In this document: positions 1 through 6,909 of the stretch, one piece after another
Layout of the letters: each line of letters opens with the position of its first letter
Position numbering within the stretch: the stretch's first letter is position 1
Origin: CAYINU01 sp964364855
GTDB taxonomy: Bacteria > Margulisbacteria > Marinamargulisbacteria > CAYINU01
Direction: 5' to 3'
Length of the DNA: 16,317 nucleotides
Assembly (NCBI GenBank): GCA_964364855.1
Contig: CAYINU010000044.1
Coordinates: 1-16,317, forward strand
Notes under the pieces: model-generated
Seen by the model: the letters and a program-made list of their open reading frames with translations, nothing else
Database searches by the model: none
Told to the model about the DNA's origin: nothing
Made by a program: the position numbers and the translations under genes

Positions 1-58
1 GTGCTCACAGAGAACACCCTGACGCCATTCTGAGACGGCCTTTTTTATGAGATGGGTT
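1..58. other. Short non-coding stretch downstream of dnaA
   Basis: These bases follow the dnaA stop codon in the direction of dnaA transcription. No start codon with a usable reading frame for dnaN is visible on the minus strand: the only ATG there runs into a stop after a few codons. On the plus strand a GC-rich segment is followed by six T (41-47 region), which could be the tail of a weak terminator for a rightward gene ending near the left edge, but I cannot draw a convincing stem. One plus-strand frame is open from base 1 to a TGA at 31-33, too short to call as a gene end. Confidence 0.3.
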
Positions 59-1387
59 TTAGTTTGTACGCACATTCGCGACAAGGAGGTTCACAACACT
101 CTTGGTTTGGTCATCTTGCTTCATCATCACCTTTATTTTGTCGCAGGCGTGCATGACCGTCGTGTGATCACGGTTACCGAAACTTTCACCAATTTTGGGT
201 AAGGAGACATTGGTGAGTTCCCGTGCCAAATACATGGCGACCTGCCGGGCAAAGGTCACATCTTTTATGCGGGATTTGGAACATAGATCAGAATCAGAAA
301 TTTGAAAATAATCCGATACTTTTCGCTTGATCTGGGCGATGGTCAGAGGCTTTTCCCGCTTCACGCCAACCATGTCTTTGATAACATCACTGGCAATAGA
401 TAGGGTCACTTCGGTATTTAGCAAAGATGCATAGGCCACGATGCGGGTAAGGGCACCTTCCATTTCACGAACGTTGGTGGGAATTTGCGTGGCGATAAAA
501 TGTAAAATTTCGTCTGATACCGTGAGATTATTAAGCTCAATTTTTTTTCGCAAAATAGCAATCCGGGTTTCAAATTCCGGGGGTTGAATATCGGCAATGA
601 GCCCCCATTCAAACCGAGTACGAAGCCGTTCTTCGAGAGTCGGAATTTCTTTTGGAGGACGGTCAGATGTTAAAATAATTTGTTTATTGCGGCCATGAAG
701 TTCATTAAAGGTGTGGAAAAACTCTTCCTGTGTTTGTTCTTTGCCAGCTAAAAATTGAATATCATCCACCAAAAGTACATCGACGTTGCGGTATTTTTTT
801 CGAAACGAATCCATACGTTTATCTTTAATACCGTTGATCAATTCGTTAGTAAACCGCTCAGACGATGCGAAATGCAGGACCAATTTGGGCTTGGTTTCCA
901 AAATCTTATTGCCGATAGCGTGAAGAAGATGGGTTTTCCCCAATCCTGCTGATCCGTAAATAAAAAGGGGGTTATAGGCTTTTGATGGTGCTTTGGCTAC
1001 CGCTTCTGATGCCGCATAAGCAAATCGGTTATTATGTCCTACGACAAAGTTCTCAAACGTATATTTGCGGTTAAATAACAACGAATCATAGGACTCTTTT
1101 TTACGGGTCTCAAATATCGGAAGTTGTTCCACCTCCGGCTTGCTGGTATCGGATGAAACCACATATTCAATAACGATTTGCGCATCGTCGGGCTTTTGTA
1201 AGACCAGACAAATCAGGGGTTCACATTTTTCCTTGATCCATTCTTTGGAAAAATCGTTGGGAACCTCCAATGACATCACGTTGTTTTCCATGCCGATCAT
1301 TTTTGTGGAAGACAGAAAAGTTTGGTACGCAGGAGGTGATAATTCTTTCCGCAATTTTGAGAGTATCGCCGACCAGGTTTTTTCCAT
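59..1387 (-). CDS. dnaA: Chromosomal replication initiator protein DnaA
   Basis: AAA+ ATPase that binds DnaA boxes at oriC, melts the origin and recruits the replicative helicase; it often represses its own gene. At 442 residues from the chosen ATG it has the usual family length. Seen in the protein: N-terminal domain I, Walker A GSAGLGKT (about 145-152), Walker B VLLVDDIQF (about 204-212), an arginine-finger region RLRTRFEWG (about 254-262), and the C-terminal DNA-binding domain with the signature GNRDHTTVMHAC (about 404-415). A GTG at 1408 in frame would add seven residues (MDTWGKV). I prefer the ATG at 1387 because MEKTW resembles typical DnaA starts and a GGGG run lies just upstream; the GTG also lies inside a DnaA-box-like sequence. 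dnaN is not in the window; it could lie further left. The upstream region carries DnaA boxes, so autoregulation is likely. Confidence 0.98.
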   Translation of the reverse strand: MEKTWSAILSKLRKELSPPAYQTFLSSTKMIGMENNVMSLEVPNDFSKEWIKEKCEPLICLVLQKPDDAQIVIEYVVSSDTSKPEVEQLPIFETRKKESYDSLLFNRKYTFENFVVGHNNRFAYAASEAVAKAPSKAYNPLFIYGSAGLGKTHLLHAIGNKILETKPKLVLHFASSERFTNELINGIKDKRMDSFRKKYRNVDVLLVDDIQFLAGKEQTQEEFFHTFNELHGRNKQIILTSDRPPKEIPTLEERLRTRFEWGLIADIQPPEFETRIAILRKKIELNNLTVSDEILHFIATQIPTNVREMEGALTRIVAYASLLNTEVTLSIASDVIKDMVGVKREKPLTIAQIKRKVSDYFQISDSDLCSKSRIKDVTFARQVAMYLARELTNVSLPKIGESFGNRDHTTVMHACDKIKVMMKQDDQTKSVVNLLVANVRTN

Positions 1388-1400
1388 AACTTTTCCCCAA

Positions 1401-1420
1401 GTATCCACAATTTATCCACA
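1401..1420 (+). promoter_or_regulatory. Paired DnaA boxes next to the dnaA start
   Basis: GTATCCACA (1401-1409) and TTATCCACA (1412-1420) repeat with an 11-base period, so DnaA would bind on nearly the same helical face. They lie in the predicted dnaA leader, immediately before the ATG, a position suited to repression of dnaA by its product as well as origin function. Confidence 0.75.
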
Positions 1421-1461
1421 GCTCTAGTTTGAGGGTGGATTGAACGTAAAAACACCTCTAT

Positions 1462-1482
1462 TTTGAGTGTGCCACGCTCAAA
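1462..1482. repeat. 21-bp near-perfect palindrome in the origin region
   Basis: TTTGAGTGTG and CACGCTCAAA flank a single central C at 1472. The arms pair over ten positions with one G-T wobble. The site resembles a dimeric operator more than a terminator because no T-run follows on either strand. Its binding protein is unknown. Confidence 0.6.
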
Positions 1483-1537
1483 TTTCGGCAAAGCGCCTCA
1501 GCCAAGCATGAGCAGTCGTCTTTTAATTTCCCACAGC

Positions 1538-1546
1538 TTATCCACA
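1538..1546 (+). promoter_or_regulatory. DnaA box inside an inverted repeat
   Basis: A perfect TTATCCACA, embedded in CAGCTT-N6-AAGCTG (1534-1551). It lies about 50 bases downstream of the predicted start point of the leftward dnaA promoter. Confidence 0.75.
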
Positions 1547-1596
1547 AGCTGCACCACTCTCTACAAAGAACACTATTCAGTTAGTTGGGATATGTA

Positions 1597-1625
1597 ATGC
1601 TATCACGCGCACTACTGCTTTTCAA
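1597..1625 (-). promoter_or_regulatory. Predicted dnaA promoter
   Basis: Read on the minus strand: -35 TTGAAA (1625-1620), a 17-base spacer, and -10 TAGCAT (1602-1597) preceded by TGA, an extended -10. Transcription would start near 1590 and give a leader of about 200 bases running through the DnaA boxes. Inferred from consensus match only. Confidence 0.5.
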
Positions 1626-1643
1626 GGAAGGCAAAGGTGATGA

Positions 1644-2384
1644 TTAGCGCCGTTTTGCAACCACAAAAATACTGGGTGTCAACAAGGGCCGGCAAAAGAC
1701 ATGTTGGATGATGAGATCCAGCCGGACCAATAGGGTCGTGGGGATGAATTTTTTTAACAACGGACTCCTAAAAAATGAAGTAGACCGGACATGTAGGATG
1801 TCAAAACCCGATTCTTTTAATAACGAAAAAATAAAGTCAGGATGAAAATTGAGAAAGGTCTTGGAATGCACCAGCGGCGCTTTGGAAAACGGATTGTCGT
1901 TTCGGTTTCCAAAAACAAACCGAAGGATATTGATCCAGTGCCTTTTATTGGGAATCTCCATAATCAAAATGCCGCCCGGGAGAAGCACGCGATGGAATTG
2001 TGAGATAAGGGATTCTGGTTTCTGAAAATGGTGCAAAGTCCGTATGGTTACCACGGCATCCACGCTGCGATCCGGTAACGGAATCTCATACAAGTTGCCT
2101 TGCACATAGGTTACCACCGACGACTGAATGTCGGATTTGGCCTGGGCCAACAGGTCAGCGGAATAGTCCATTAATATAAACGAACGGGCACGCTCTGCGT
2201 AAGCGGGGAATAGCCGGCCAAATCCACAACCCGCGTCCAGTAGACGCTCAAAGACAGGGAACTGCCTAAGGAGCTGATTTAGGGTCAGTGATTCGACCTG
2301 ATGCTCGTATTGCCGGTTTACCTGCTGCCAATACTCCTGTTTATAATCGTAACCTGTATAATCCGAGACATCGGGTGTGGCCAT
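1644..2384 (-). CDS. Class I SAM-dependent methyltransferase, substrate unknown
   Basis: A 246-residue cytosolic methyltransferase of the Rossmann-fold class. The SAM-binding motif I is LLDAGCGFGRL (about 48-58), the ribose-contacting acidic residue is in LMDYS (D73), and DAVVTIRTLHHF (about 109-120) and LLPGGILIMEIPN (about 134-146) match later motifs. The pattern resembles small-molecule or UbiE-like methyltransferases, but nothing in the sequence identifies the substrate. The ATG at 2384 has no Shine-Dalgarno; a -10 element lies only 8 bases upstream, so translation from a leaderless mRNA is likely. No terminator is seen after the stop, so transcripts may read through the origin region into dnaA. 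It is divergent from the outer-membrane protein gene. Confidence 0.85.
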   Translation of the reverse strand: MATPDVSDYTGYDYKQEYWQQVNRQYEHQVESLTLNQLLRQFPVFERLLDAGCGFGRLFPAYAERARSFILMDYSADLLAQAKSDIQSSVVTYVQGNLYEIPLPDRSVDAVVTIRTLHHFQKPESLISQFHRVLLPGGILIMEIPNKRHWINILRFVFGNRNDNPFSKAPLVHSKTFLNFHPDFIFSLLKESGFDILHVRSTSFFRSPLLKKFIPTTLLVRLDLIIQHVFCRPLLTPSIFVVAKRR

Positions 2385-2392
2385 AAGTTATT

Positions 2393-2422
2393 ATTTTACA
2401 CAGCCCGCCGTTCGGTTAACAA
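2393..2422 (-). promoter_or_regulatory. Leftward promoter of the methyltransferase gene
   Basis: On the minus strand: -35 TTGTTA (2422-2417), 18-base spacer, -10 TAAAAT (2398-2393). Only 8 bases separate the -10 from the ATG, so the predicted start point falls at or next to the start codon. Its -35 overlaps the -35 of the rightward promoter. Confidence 0.5.
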
Positions 2423-2445
2423 GCCAATCCGGCAAGTGATATAGT
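2416..2445 (+). promoter_or_regulatory. Rightward promoter of the omp-mnmG-rsmG unit
   Basis: -35 TTAACA (2416-2421), 18-base spacer, -10 TATAGT (2440-2445) with an upstream TGA giving an extended -10. Each hexamer differs from consensus at one position. The predicted start point near 2452 leaves a leader of about a dozen bases, beginning almost at the Shine-Dalgarno AAGGAG (2453-2458). Confidence 0.65.
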
Positions 2446-2463
2446 ATGCCGTAAGGAGAAAAC

Positions 2464-3642
2464 ATGCCCAACCGTTTTGTCAGAACCTTATTTGTCATTT
2501 GTCTGATCGCCTCGCCCGCATGGGCCGTGGATCTATCCACTTCCCATTTTTCGCGTTCATACAGTCTTGCCGCATTGGGTTGGGTGCGTAGTTCCAACCG
2601 GGACTTTATTAAAATCGGATTGAGTCCGGACTTTAATTGGGGGCCCGTCGAGTTGGGAGTGGATGCCACGCTATACTCGCCGCTGGGTAGTGATCCGTCG
2701 ATTCCTAACGAGCTCCAACCCTTTAACTTCCGCTATATGTCCTATCGCCACAATGACGATTGGAAAATCGGCTGGGGACGCTTGTTCAATGTCACTTACG
2801 GGTATGGGTTGCTCCTCAATGCGTATGATTCCGGCAATTTTGGGTCCAGCGAATTTATCACTCGCAAGGCCGGGACCGAGGTCATGATCAACAGCGGGCC
2901 TGTTGGCGTGATGGCGTTTTATACGGGTACCGATGTGTTGGGTATTCGCAGTGAATACCAGCTCCATCCTTTTGTGATTGGTGCGACGTTTGTGCAGGAC
3001 TCCACGGGGGTATTTGATCCGGACACGCCAAGCGTTTTGGTGCGATTGCCGCAAAGTGCCTATAGTGCGGACATTGGCCTGCCCCTCTTTGCGGGCGGAC
3101 CGGCGCTATTCACCGAATACGGCCGACTGGTCAATCAGTCTGACGGCTTGGCTCTGGGCATTTTTGGCAGCGGTTTTATTCGTTACCGTGCCGAATACCA
3201 AATTCTACAGGCCAGGTTTGTACCCGGCTATTTCAATAGTGTCTATGAAAACTACAACGCGCCGTTATTCCGCTTTTCGGTGGACGCGCCCGCCTCTGCG
3301 TATCGAGGGTGGCATCTGTGGACACTTACGGATTTGGGTTGGGTGAACCTTGGCGCAGAGTATTGGGCTTATGAAGGGTTCCAAAGTATTCTGTCCGGTT
3401 CTGTAAGTTGGCAGCGTATCGGGAGTTGGGCAGGCTCGGTTAACTACTACCGAACGTTTATTCCAGGTACCTATCCGGTGCTGACCGCCGATGTCATTTA
3501 CTATGACTTTCCTGGTGTTCCGTTCCCCGCTGATGCTACCATACGTGCCCGGCGCGAGTATATCAGCGATACCACTTTTATCGAGTCATACACGGTCGAG
3601 GTTCAGCCCAATCTGTCCAAGATTTTTGGTATTTCCTTTTAA
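2464..3642 (+). CDS. Predicted outer-membrane beta-barrel protein, function unknown
   Basis: A 392-residue exported protein. Residues 1-21 form a Sec signal peptide: basic start, hydrophobic core LFVICLIASP, and a signal peptidase I site AWA before VDLS. The mature part is rich in Tyr, Trp, Gly, Phe and alternating hydrophobic/polar residues in strands separated by Asn/Asp/Pro/Gly turns, and it ends in Phe (IFGISF), the usual C-terminal signature of outer-membrane barrels. I see no lipobox, TonB box or transmembrane helix after the signal. I do not recognise the family. AAGGAG at 2453-2458 is well placed for the ATG at 2464. The gene ends 9 bases before the chosen mnmG start, so it is probably co-transcribed with mnmG-rsmG. 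Confidence 0.8.
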   Translation: MPNRFVRTLFVICLIASPAWAVDLSTSHFSRSYSLAALGWVRSSNRDFIKIGLSPDFNWGPVELGVDATLYSPLGSDPSIPNELQPFNFRYMSYRHNDDWKIGWGRLFNVTYGYGLLLNAYDSGNFGSSEFITRKAGTEVMINSGPVGVMAFYTGTDVLGIRSEYQLHPFVIGATFVQDSTGVFDPDTPSVLVRLPQSAYSADIGLPLFAGGPALFTEYGRLVNQSDGLALGIFGSGFIRYRAEYQILQARFVPGYFNSVYENYNAPLFRFSVDAPASAYRGWHLWTLTDLGWVNLGAEYWAYEGFQSILSGSVSWQRIGSWAGSVNYYRTFIPGTYPVLTADVIYYDFPGVPFPADATIRARREYISDTTFIESYTVEVQPNLSKIFGISF

Positions 3643-3651
3643 AGGATGACG

Positions 3652-5499
3652 ATGTCTGGCGCATGGGATGTTTTGGTTATCGGAACGGGCCACGCGGGTT
3701 GTGAGGCTGCCTTGGCCAGTGCAAGGATGGGGTGTAATACTGTCGTTTTTACCGTAAATGCAAGAAAAATTGGATTAATGCCTTGCAATCCATCCATTGG
3801 TGGGCCAGCAAAGGGTCAGATCGTGAGTGAGGTCGATGCCCTCGGTGGCGAGATGGGCCGGGCGGCGGACCAGACCCACATCCAAATGAAGGTGCTTAAC
3901 CGCTCCCGAGGTCCGGCCGTACAGTGTTTGCGTAGTCAAAACGATAAATATGCCTATAACCGGTACATGACCGATGTTTTGCACCATCAACCGAACCTGA
4001 CTGTTGTAGAGGGCGAGGTGGTGGATCTGATTACCGAAGGCCAAAAAGTGGTTGGTGTCCGCTTAAAAGATGGACGTGAATTTTGGGGTAAAAGCACCGT
4101 GGTGACTACCGGCACATTTTTGAGCGGCAAAATCCATATTGGATTGACCAGTTATGCGGCCGGTCGGGTAGGGGAACCCAGCGCAGACCAGTTGACTGGC
4201 GCCCTGATTCGGCTAGGACTCAAAGTCGGCCGCCTCAAAACAGGGACCACGCCTCGCCTGGCGGCAGAGTCTATTGATTATCGTAAAATGAGCGTTCAGC
4301 CCGGGGATCTCGAGTTCCTCAGTTTTTCATTTCGCACTTTCCCCAATGATCGGTATAAGAACCAGTTGGATTGTTATCTGACGGGCACCACGCCCAAGAC
4401 CCATGAGATTATTTTGAACAACTTGGATCGATCGCCTATGTTTTTAAAGGTCATTAAGGGCGTGGGGCCCCGGTATTGTCCTTCTATTGAGGACAAGGTC
4501 TTTCGATTTAAGGACAAAAACACCCATCAAATTTTCATCGAGCCCGAGTCGCGCGAAACCAATGAGGTTTATGCGCAAGGACTCAATACGTCATTGCCAG
4601 AAGATGTTCAGGAATCTTTTTTAAAGACCATTCCCGGGCTAGAGGCGGTCAAAGTTCTAAAGCCAGGCTACGCCGTAGAATATGATTTTGTTTATCCCAA
4701 CCAACTGCTGGCCTCACTGCGCTGCCGTGGCGTGACTGGATTGTTTTTGGCGGGGCAAATCAATGGGACCAGTGGCTACGAAGAAGCTGCGGGACAGGGG
4801 ATAGTTGCCGGTATTAATGCTGCCTTGGCCGTGCAGGGGCGTGACCCCTTGGTGCTAAGCCGAGAGGAGTCCTACATTGGCACCCTGATTGATGATCTGA
4901 TCACCAAAGCCATTTACGAGCCCTATCGCATGTTGACCTCGCGCTCCGAATACCGATTGCTCTTGCGCCAAGATAACGCGGTGTTTCGATTGGCTGAAAA
5001 AGGACATGCCGTGGGACTGCTCACGGATGCGGAATTGACCTTGGCCCGTCAGATGAAAAGCGAGGTTGATGCACTGGTCAAGGACTGGGGAAAGGCGACT
5101 GTAAGTGCCGATATTGTACGTGCTTTTGGCCTGTCTCAAAAGGTGAGCGTCAGACATTGGATCAAGCGGGCTGACGTTGGCGAGGCGGATATTTTGAAGT
5201 TTACCTCTGGCAAGCCGGGCTCAGTACGCCGCGCCATGATCGAAATTAAATATGAAGGCTATTTGGACCGGCAGCGGCGTGACATTGATAAAATGCGGCG
5301 TCTGGAGCAGCTTGAAATCCCGGCATTTGTTGATTTTGAACGTATCCGGGGGCTACGTGGCGAATCACGTGAAAAACTTAAGCGCTATCGCCCACGTACG
5401 TTTGCGGATGCCAGGCAAATCGGGGGCATCAATCCGGCCGACTTGACGGTATTGGTCCACTATCTGGAACGTATTACCAGCCTGCATGTCCAGCGTTGA
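3652..5499 (+). CDS. mnmG: tRNA uridine-5-carboxymethylaminomethyl modification enzyme MnmG (GidA)
   Basis: FAD-dependent subunit that, with MnmE, modifies U34 in the wobble position of several tRNAs. The FAD-binding loop VIGTGHAGCEAA lies at about 9-20. The family motif PCNPSIGGPAKGQIVSEVDALGG follows at about 44-66, with Cys45 corresponding to E. coli Cys47; the second conserved Cys lies in RYCPSIEDK at residue 276. Length 615 is normal. An ATG at 3646 would add two residues, but AAAGG (3641-3645) abuts it directly and is correctly spaced (6 bases) from the ATG at 3652, so I chose the latter. The Shine-Dalgarno overlaps the stop codon of the upstream gene, which suggests translational coupling. 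The 3' end overlaps rsmG by 14 bases. Confidence 0.97.
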   Translation: MSGAWDVLVIGTGHAGCEAALASARMGCNTVVFTVNARKIGLMPCNPSIGGPAKGQIVSEVDALGGEMGRAADQTHIQMKVLNRSRGPAVQCLRSQNDKYAYNRYMTDVLHHQPNLTVVEGEVVDLITEGQKVVGVRLKDGREFWGKSTVVTTGTFLSGKIHIGLTSYAAGRVGEPSADQLTGALIRLGLKVGRLKTGTTPRLAAESIDYRKMSVQPGDLEFLSFSFRTFPNDRYKNQLDCYLTGTTPKTHEIILNNLDRSPMFLKVIKGVGPRYCPSIEDKVFRFKDKNTHQIFIEPESRETNEVYAQGLNTSLPEDVQESFLKTIPGLEAVKVLKPGYAVEYDFVYPNQLLASLRCRGVTGLFLAGQINGTSGYEEAAGQGIVAGINAALAVQGRDPLVLSREESYIGTLIDDLITKAIYEPYRMLTSRSEYRLLLRQDNAVFRLAEKGHAVGLLTDAELTLARQMKSEVDALVKDWGKATVSADIVRAFGLSQKVSVRHWIKRADVGEADILKFTSGKPGSVRRAMIEIKYEGYLDRQRRDIDKMRRLEQLEIPAFVDFERIRGLRGESREKLKRYRPRTFADARQIGGINPADLTVLVHYLERITSLHVQR

Positions 5500-6073
5500 C
5501 GCCTTTGTCGGGTTCTTAAAAGACTACAATCAGCGTACCAATATCTATTCGGAAAAGGCGTATGACCGCTTGCCGTTTCATCTTCGCGATTCGGAGTTGC
5601 TGGGTCACTTGGTTGTTGCGCGCGGGAATCACGTAGTAGATATTGGCTCCGGAAGTGGGCTGCCATCCGTGGTCATGGCGATAACGTGCCCTTCATTACG
5701 CGTGTGGGCGGTGGAGTCCGCACATCGCAAGGCGTGTTTTTTAAATGCGGCCAAAACAGCGCTTGGCCTAAACAACCTCGAAGTGGTTCATGACGACATC
5801 CGCGCATTTTTAAGAAAACGGCCGAATTTTGCCCTATTTACCGCAAAAGCCTTTGCCCCCTTGCCTGACATCATTTCTATTGTTAAAAGCCGTGTGATGG
5901 GCAAAAATGGCGGGCTTTTTGTGCCCATTAGCGCAAGGCAATGGGACATGTATCGGGCCTTATCCGGTATTGAGGGGGTTGAAATTCAGGACCAGGGAAC
6001 AGTATTTCAGTATGCCTGCTATCCCGAGGGGGCGACGCGAGATCTACCCGCGGCGTTTCACGTGAAACATTAA
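5486..6073 (+). CDS. rsmG: 16S rRNA (guanine-N7) methyltransferase RsmG (GidB)
   Basis: SAM-dependent enzyme that methylates N7 of G527 (E. coli numbering) in 16S rRNA. The SAM-binding motif VVDIGSGSGLPSVVMAI lies at about 50-66, and KAFAPL (about 114-119) matches the conserved RAVAPL-like motif. YNQRTNIYSE near residue 14 corresponds to the WNxxxNLTA region of the family. At 195 residues it is on the short side because the N-terminal helix is trimmed. The ATG at 5486 is the only start available: the frame is closed by a TGA at 5444-5446 and no ATG, GTG or TTG lies between. No Shine-Dalgarno is visible, so translation probably depends on coupling to mnmG termination. The last codons (FHVKH) are written by a parS site, and the stop overlaps that of the convergent parB. 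Confidence 0.95.
   Translation: MSSVDAFVGFLKDYNQRTNIYSEKAYDRLPFHLRDSELLGHLVVARGNHVVDIGSGSGLPSVVMAITCPSLRVWAVESAHRKACFLNAAKTALGLNNLEVVHDDIRAFLRKRPNFALFTAKAFAPLPDIISIVKSRVMGKNGGLFVPISARQWDMYRALSGIEGVEIQDQGTVFQYACYPEGATRDLPAAFHVKH
6054..6069. promoter_or_regulatory. parS: parS centromere site 1
   Basis: CGTTTCACGTGAAACA matches the bacterial parS consensus TGTTTCACGTGAAACA at 15 of 16 positions, with a perfect 14-bp palindromic core. ParB loads here and spreads as a CTP-dependent clamp. The site lies at the end of rsmG, just before the overlapping stop codons of rsmG and parB. Confidence 0.95.
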
Positions 6074-6909
6074 AGGTCTTGAAGCAGGGATAGGATCTTT
6101 TCTTTTTCTTGTTGGGTCCGAAAGGTGACGCGAATGGCACCTTTGGCAACACCTTGAATCGTCACTTTGAGGCCGGTCCGGCTGTGGAGCATGTTTCGGT
6201 GCCGGGTGGGCAGTGAGGTGGTTTCCGTGTTGGGGAGCGGAGATCTATCCATCACCAATGCCTCCAGTTCCCGCACGGAAACGGGGTTGGAGATGATTTG
6301 CGAAAACAAATAGCTTTGGTGAAGGGGATCGGAAATGGTCAATAATGCCCTGGCATGGCCTTCAGATAGCTGGTTGGTCCGCACGGCATCTAAAATGGTT
6401 TGGGGCAGGCTTAAAAGGCGCAATGTGTTGGAGATAGCCGCACGGCTTTTCCCTACGAATTTGGCGACGTCCTGGTGGGTCATTTCAAATTCTTGGATGA
6501 GCCGCTGGTAGCATTGGGCAACTTCAATGGCATTTAAATCCTGGCGCTGCAGGTTTTCAATAAGTGCGATTTGAATAGATTCTTGGTCGGAAAAGTTTCG
6601 GATAATGGCCGGAATGGTGTCTCGGCCAGCCAGTTTGGAGGCGCGTAGCCGGCGCTCCCCGGCAATCAATTCATAGTGATTGCCGCGACGCCTAACCAAA
6701 ACGGGTTGCGCGACACCGTGGTGGCGAATAGATTCGGCCAAGGATTCTAGCTCGGCATCATCAAATAGCATGCGGGGCTGAAAGGGGTTGGGCTGAATTT
6801 CATCCAGAGGGATATCGCTAATGGCTTTTGTACTGCCAGAAGAGGCGAAGTTGCGAGGGATAAGGGCTTCCAGGCCCTTGCCGAGTCGATTGGTTTCTTT
6901 AACGGACAC
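6070..6909 (-). CDS. parB: Chromosome partitioning protein ParB (Spo0J)
   Basis: ParB clamp protein that binds parS, hydrolyses CTP and forms the segregation complex moved by ParA. Seen: a ParA-stimulating basic N-terminus (RLGKGLEALI, about 8-17), the box IQPNPFQPR (about 38-46), the CTP-binding GERR (84-87), ENLQRQ (118-123), and a helix-turn-helix at about 144-167. The C-terminal dimerisation part follows, giving 279 residues, normal for chromosomal ParB. The start is GTG at 6909, lying 11 bases inside parA; GAGGTGATC upstream is an excellent Shine-Dalgarno at suitable distance. Its stop overlaps that of rsmG by three bases, tail-to-tail. Two parS sites lie in or beside the operon. Confidence 0.96.
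   Translation of the reverse strand: MSVKETNRLGKGLEALIPRNFASSGSTKAISDIPLDEIQPNPFQPRMLFDDAELESLAESIRHHGVAQPVLVRRRGNHYELIAGERRLRASKLAGRDTIPAIIRNFSDQESIQIALIENLQRQDLNAIEVAQCYQRLIQEFEMTHQDVAKFVGKSRAAISNTLRLLSLPQTILDAVRTNQLSEGHARALLTISDPLHQSYLFSQIISNPVSVRELEALVMDRSPLPNTETTSLPTRHRNMLHSRTGLKVTIQGVAKGAIRVTFRTQQEKEKILSLLQDL

Larger units (their letters stand above)
1388..1640. other. oriC: Candidate chromosomal origin (oriC)
   Basis: The gap upstream of dnaA contains two perfect DnaA boxes, TTATCCACA at 1412-1420 and 1538-1546, and a one-mismatch box, GTATCCACA, at 1401-1409, all in the same orientation. A weaker TTTCCCACA sits at 1527-1535. The box at 1538 is framed by a CAGCTT/AAGCTG inverted repeat (1534-1551). 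The near-palindrome at 1462-1482 lies between the box clusters. Proximity to dnaA, parABS and mnmG-rsmG is the classical origin setting. I do not see a long AT-rich unwinding element, so part of the origin may lie elsewhere. Confidence 0.65.

Noticed and set aside
1..58. Possible rho-independent terminator near GACGGCC followed by six T
   Set aside because: The GC-rich bases form direct repeats rather than a stable inverted repeat, so no convincing stem can be drawn.
1140..1427. A 95-codon open frame on the plus strand opposite dnaA
   Set aside because: It lies wholly within dnaA and its upstream region, has no ribosome-binding site and encodes no recognisable domain; it is a shadow frame.
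2671..3054. A 127-codon open frame antisense to the outer-membrane protein
   Set aside because: No domain or ribosome-binding site; explained by the real gene on the opposite strand.
5363..5380. A CACGTG-centred sequence in mnmG resembling parS
   Set aside because: Only about 12 of 16 positions match and the TTT arm on the left is lost, so it is unlikely to bind ParB; it is probably ordinary coding sequence.
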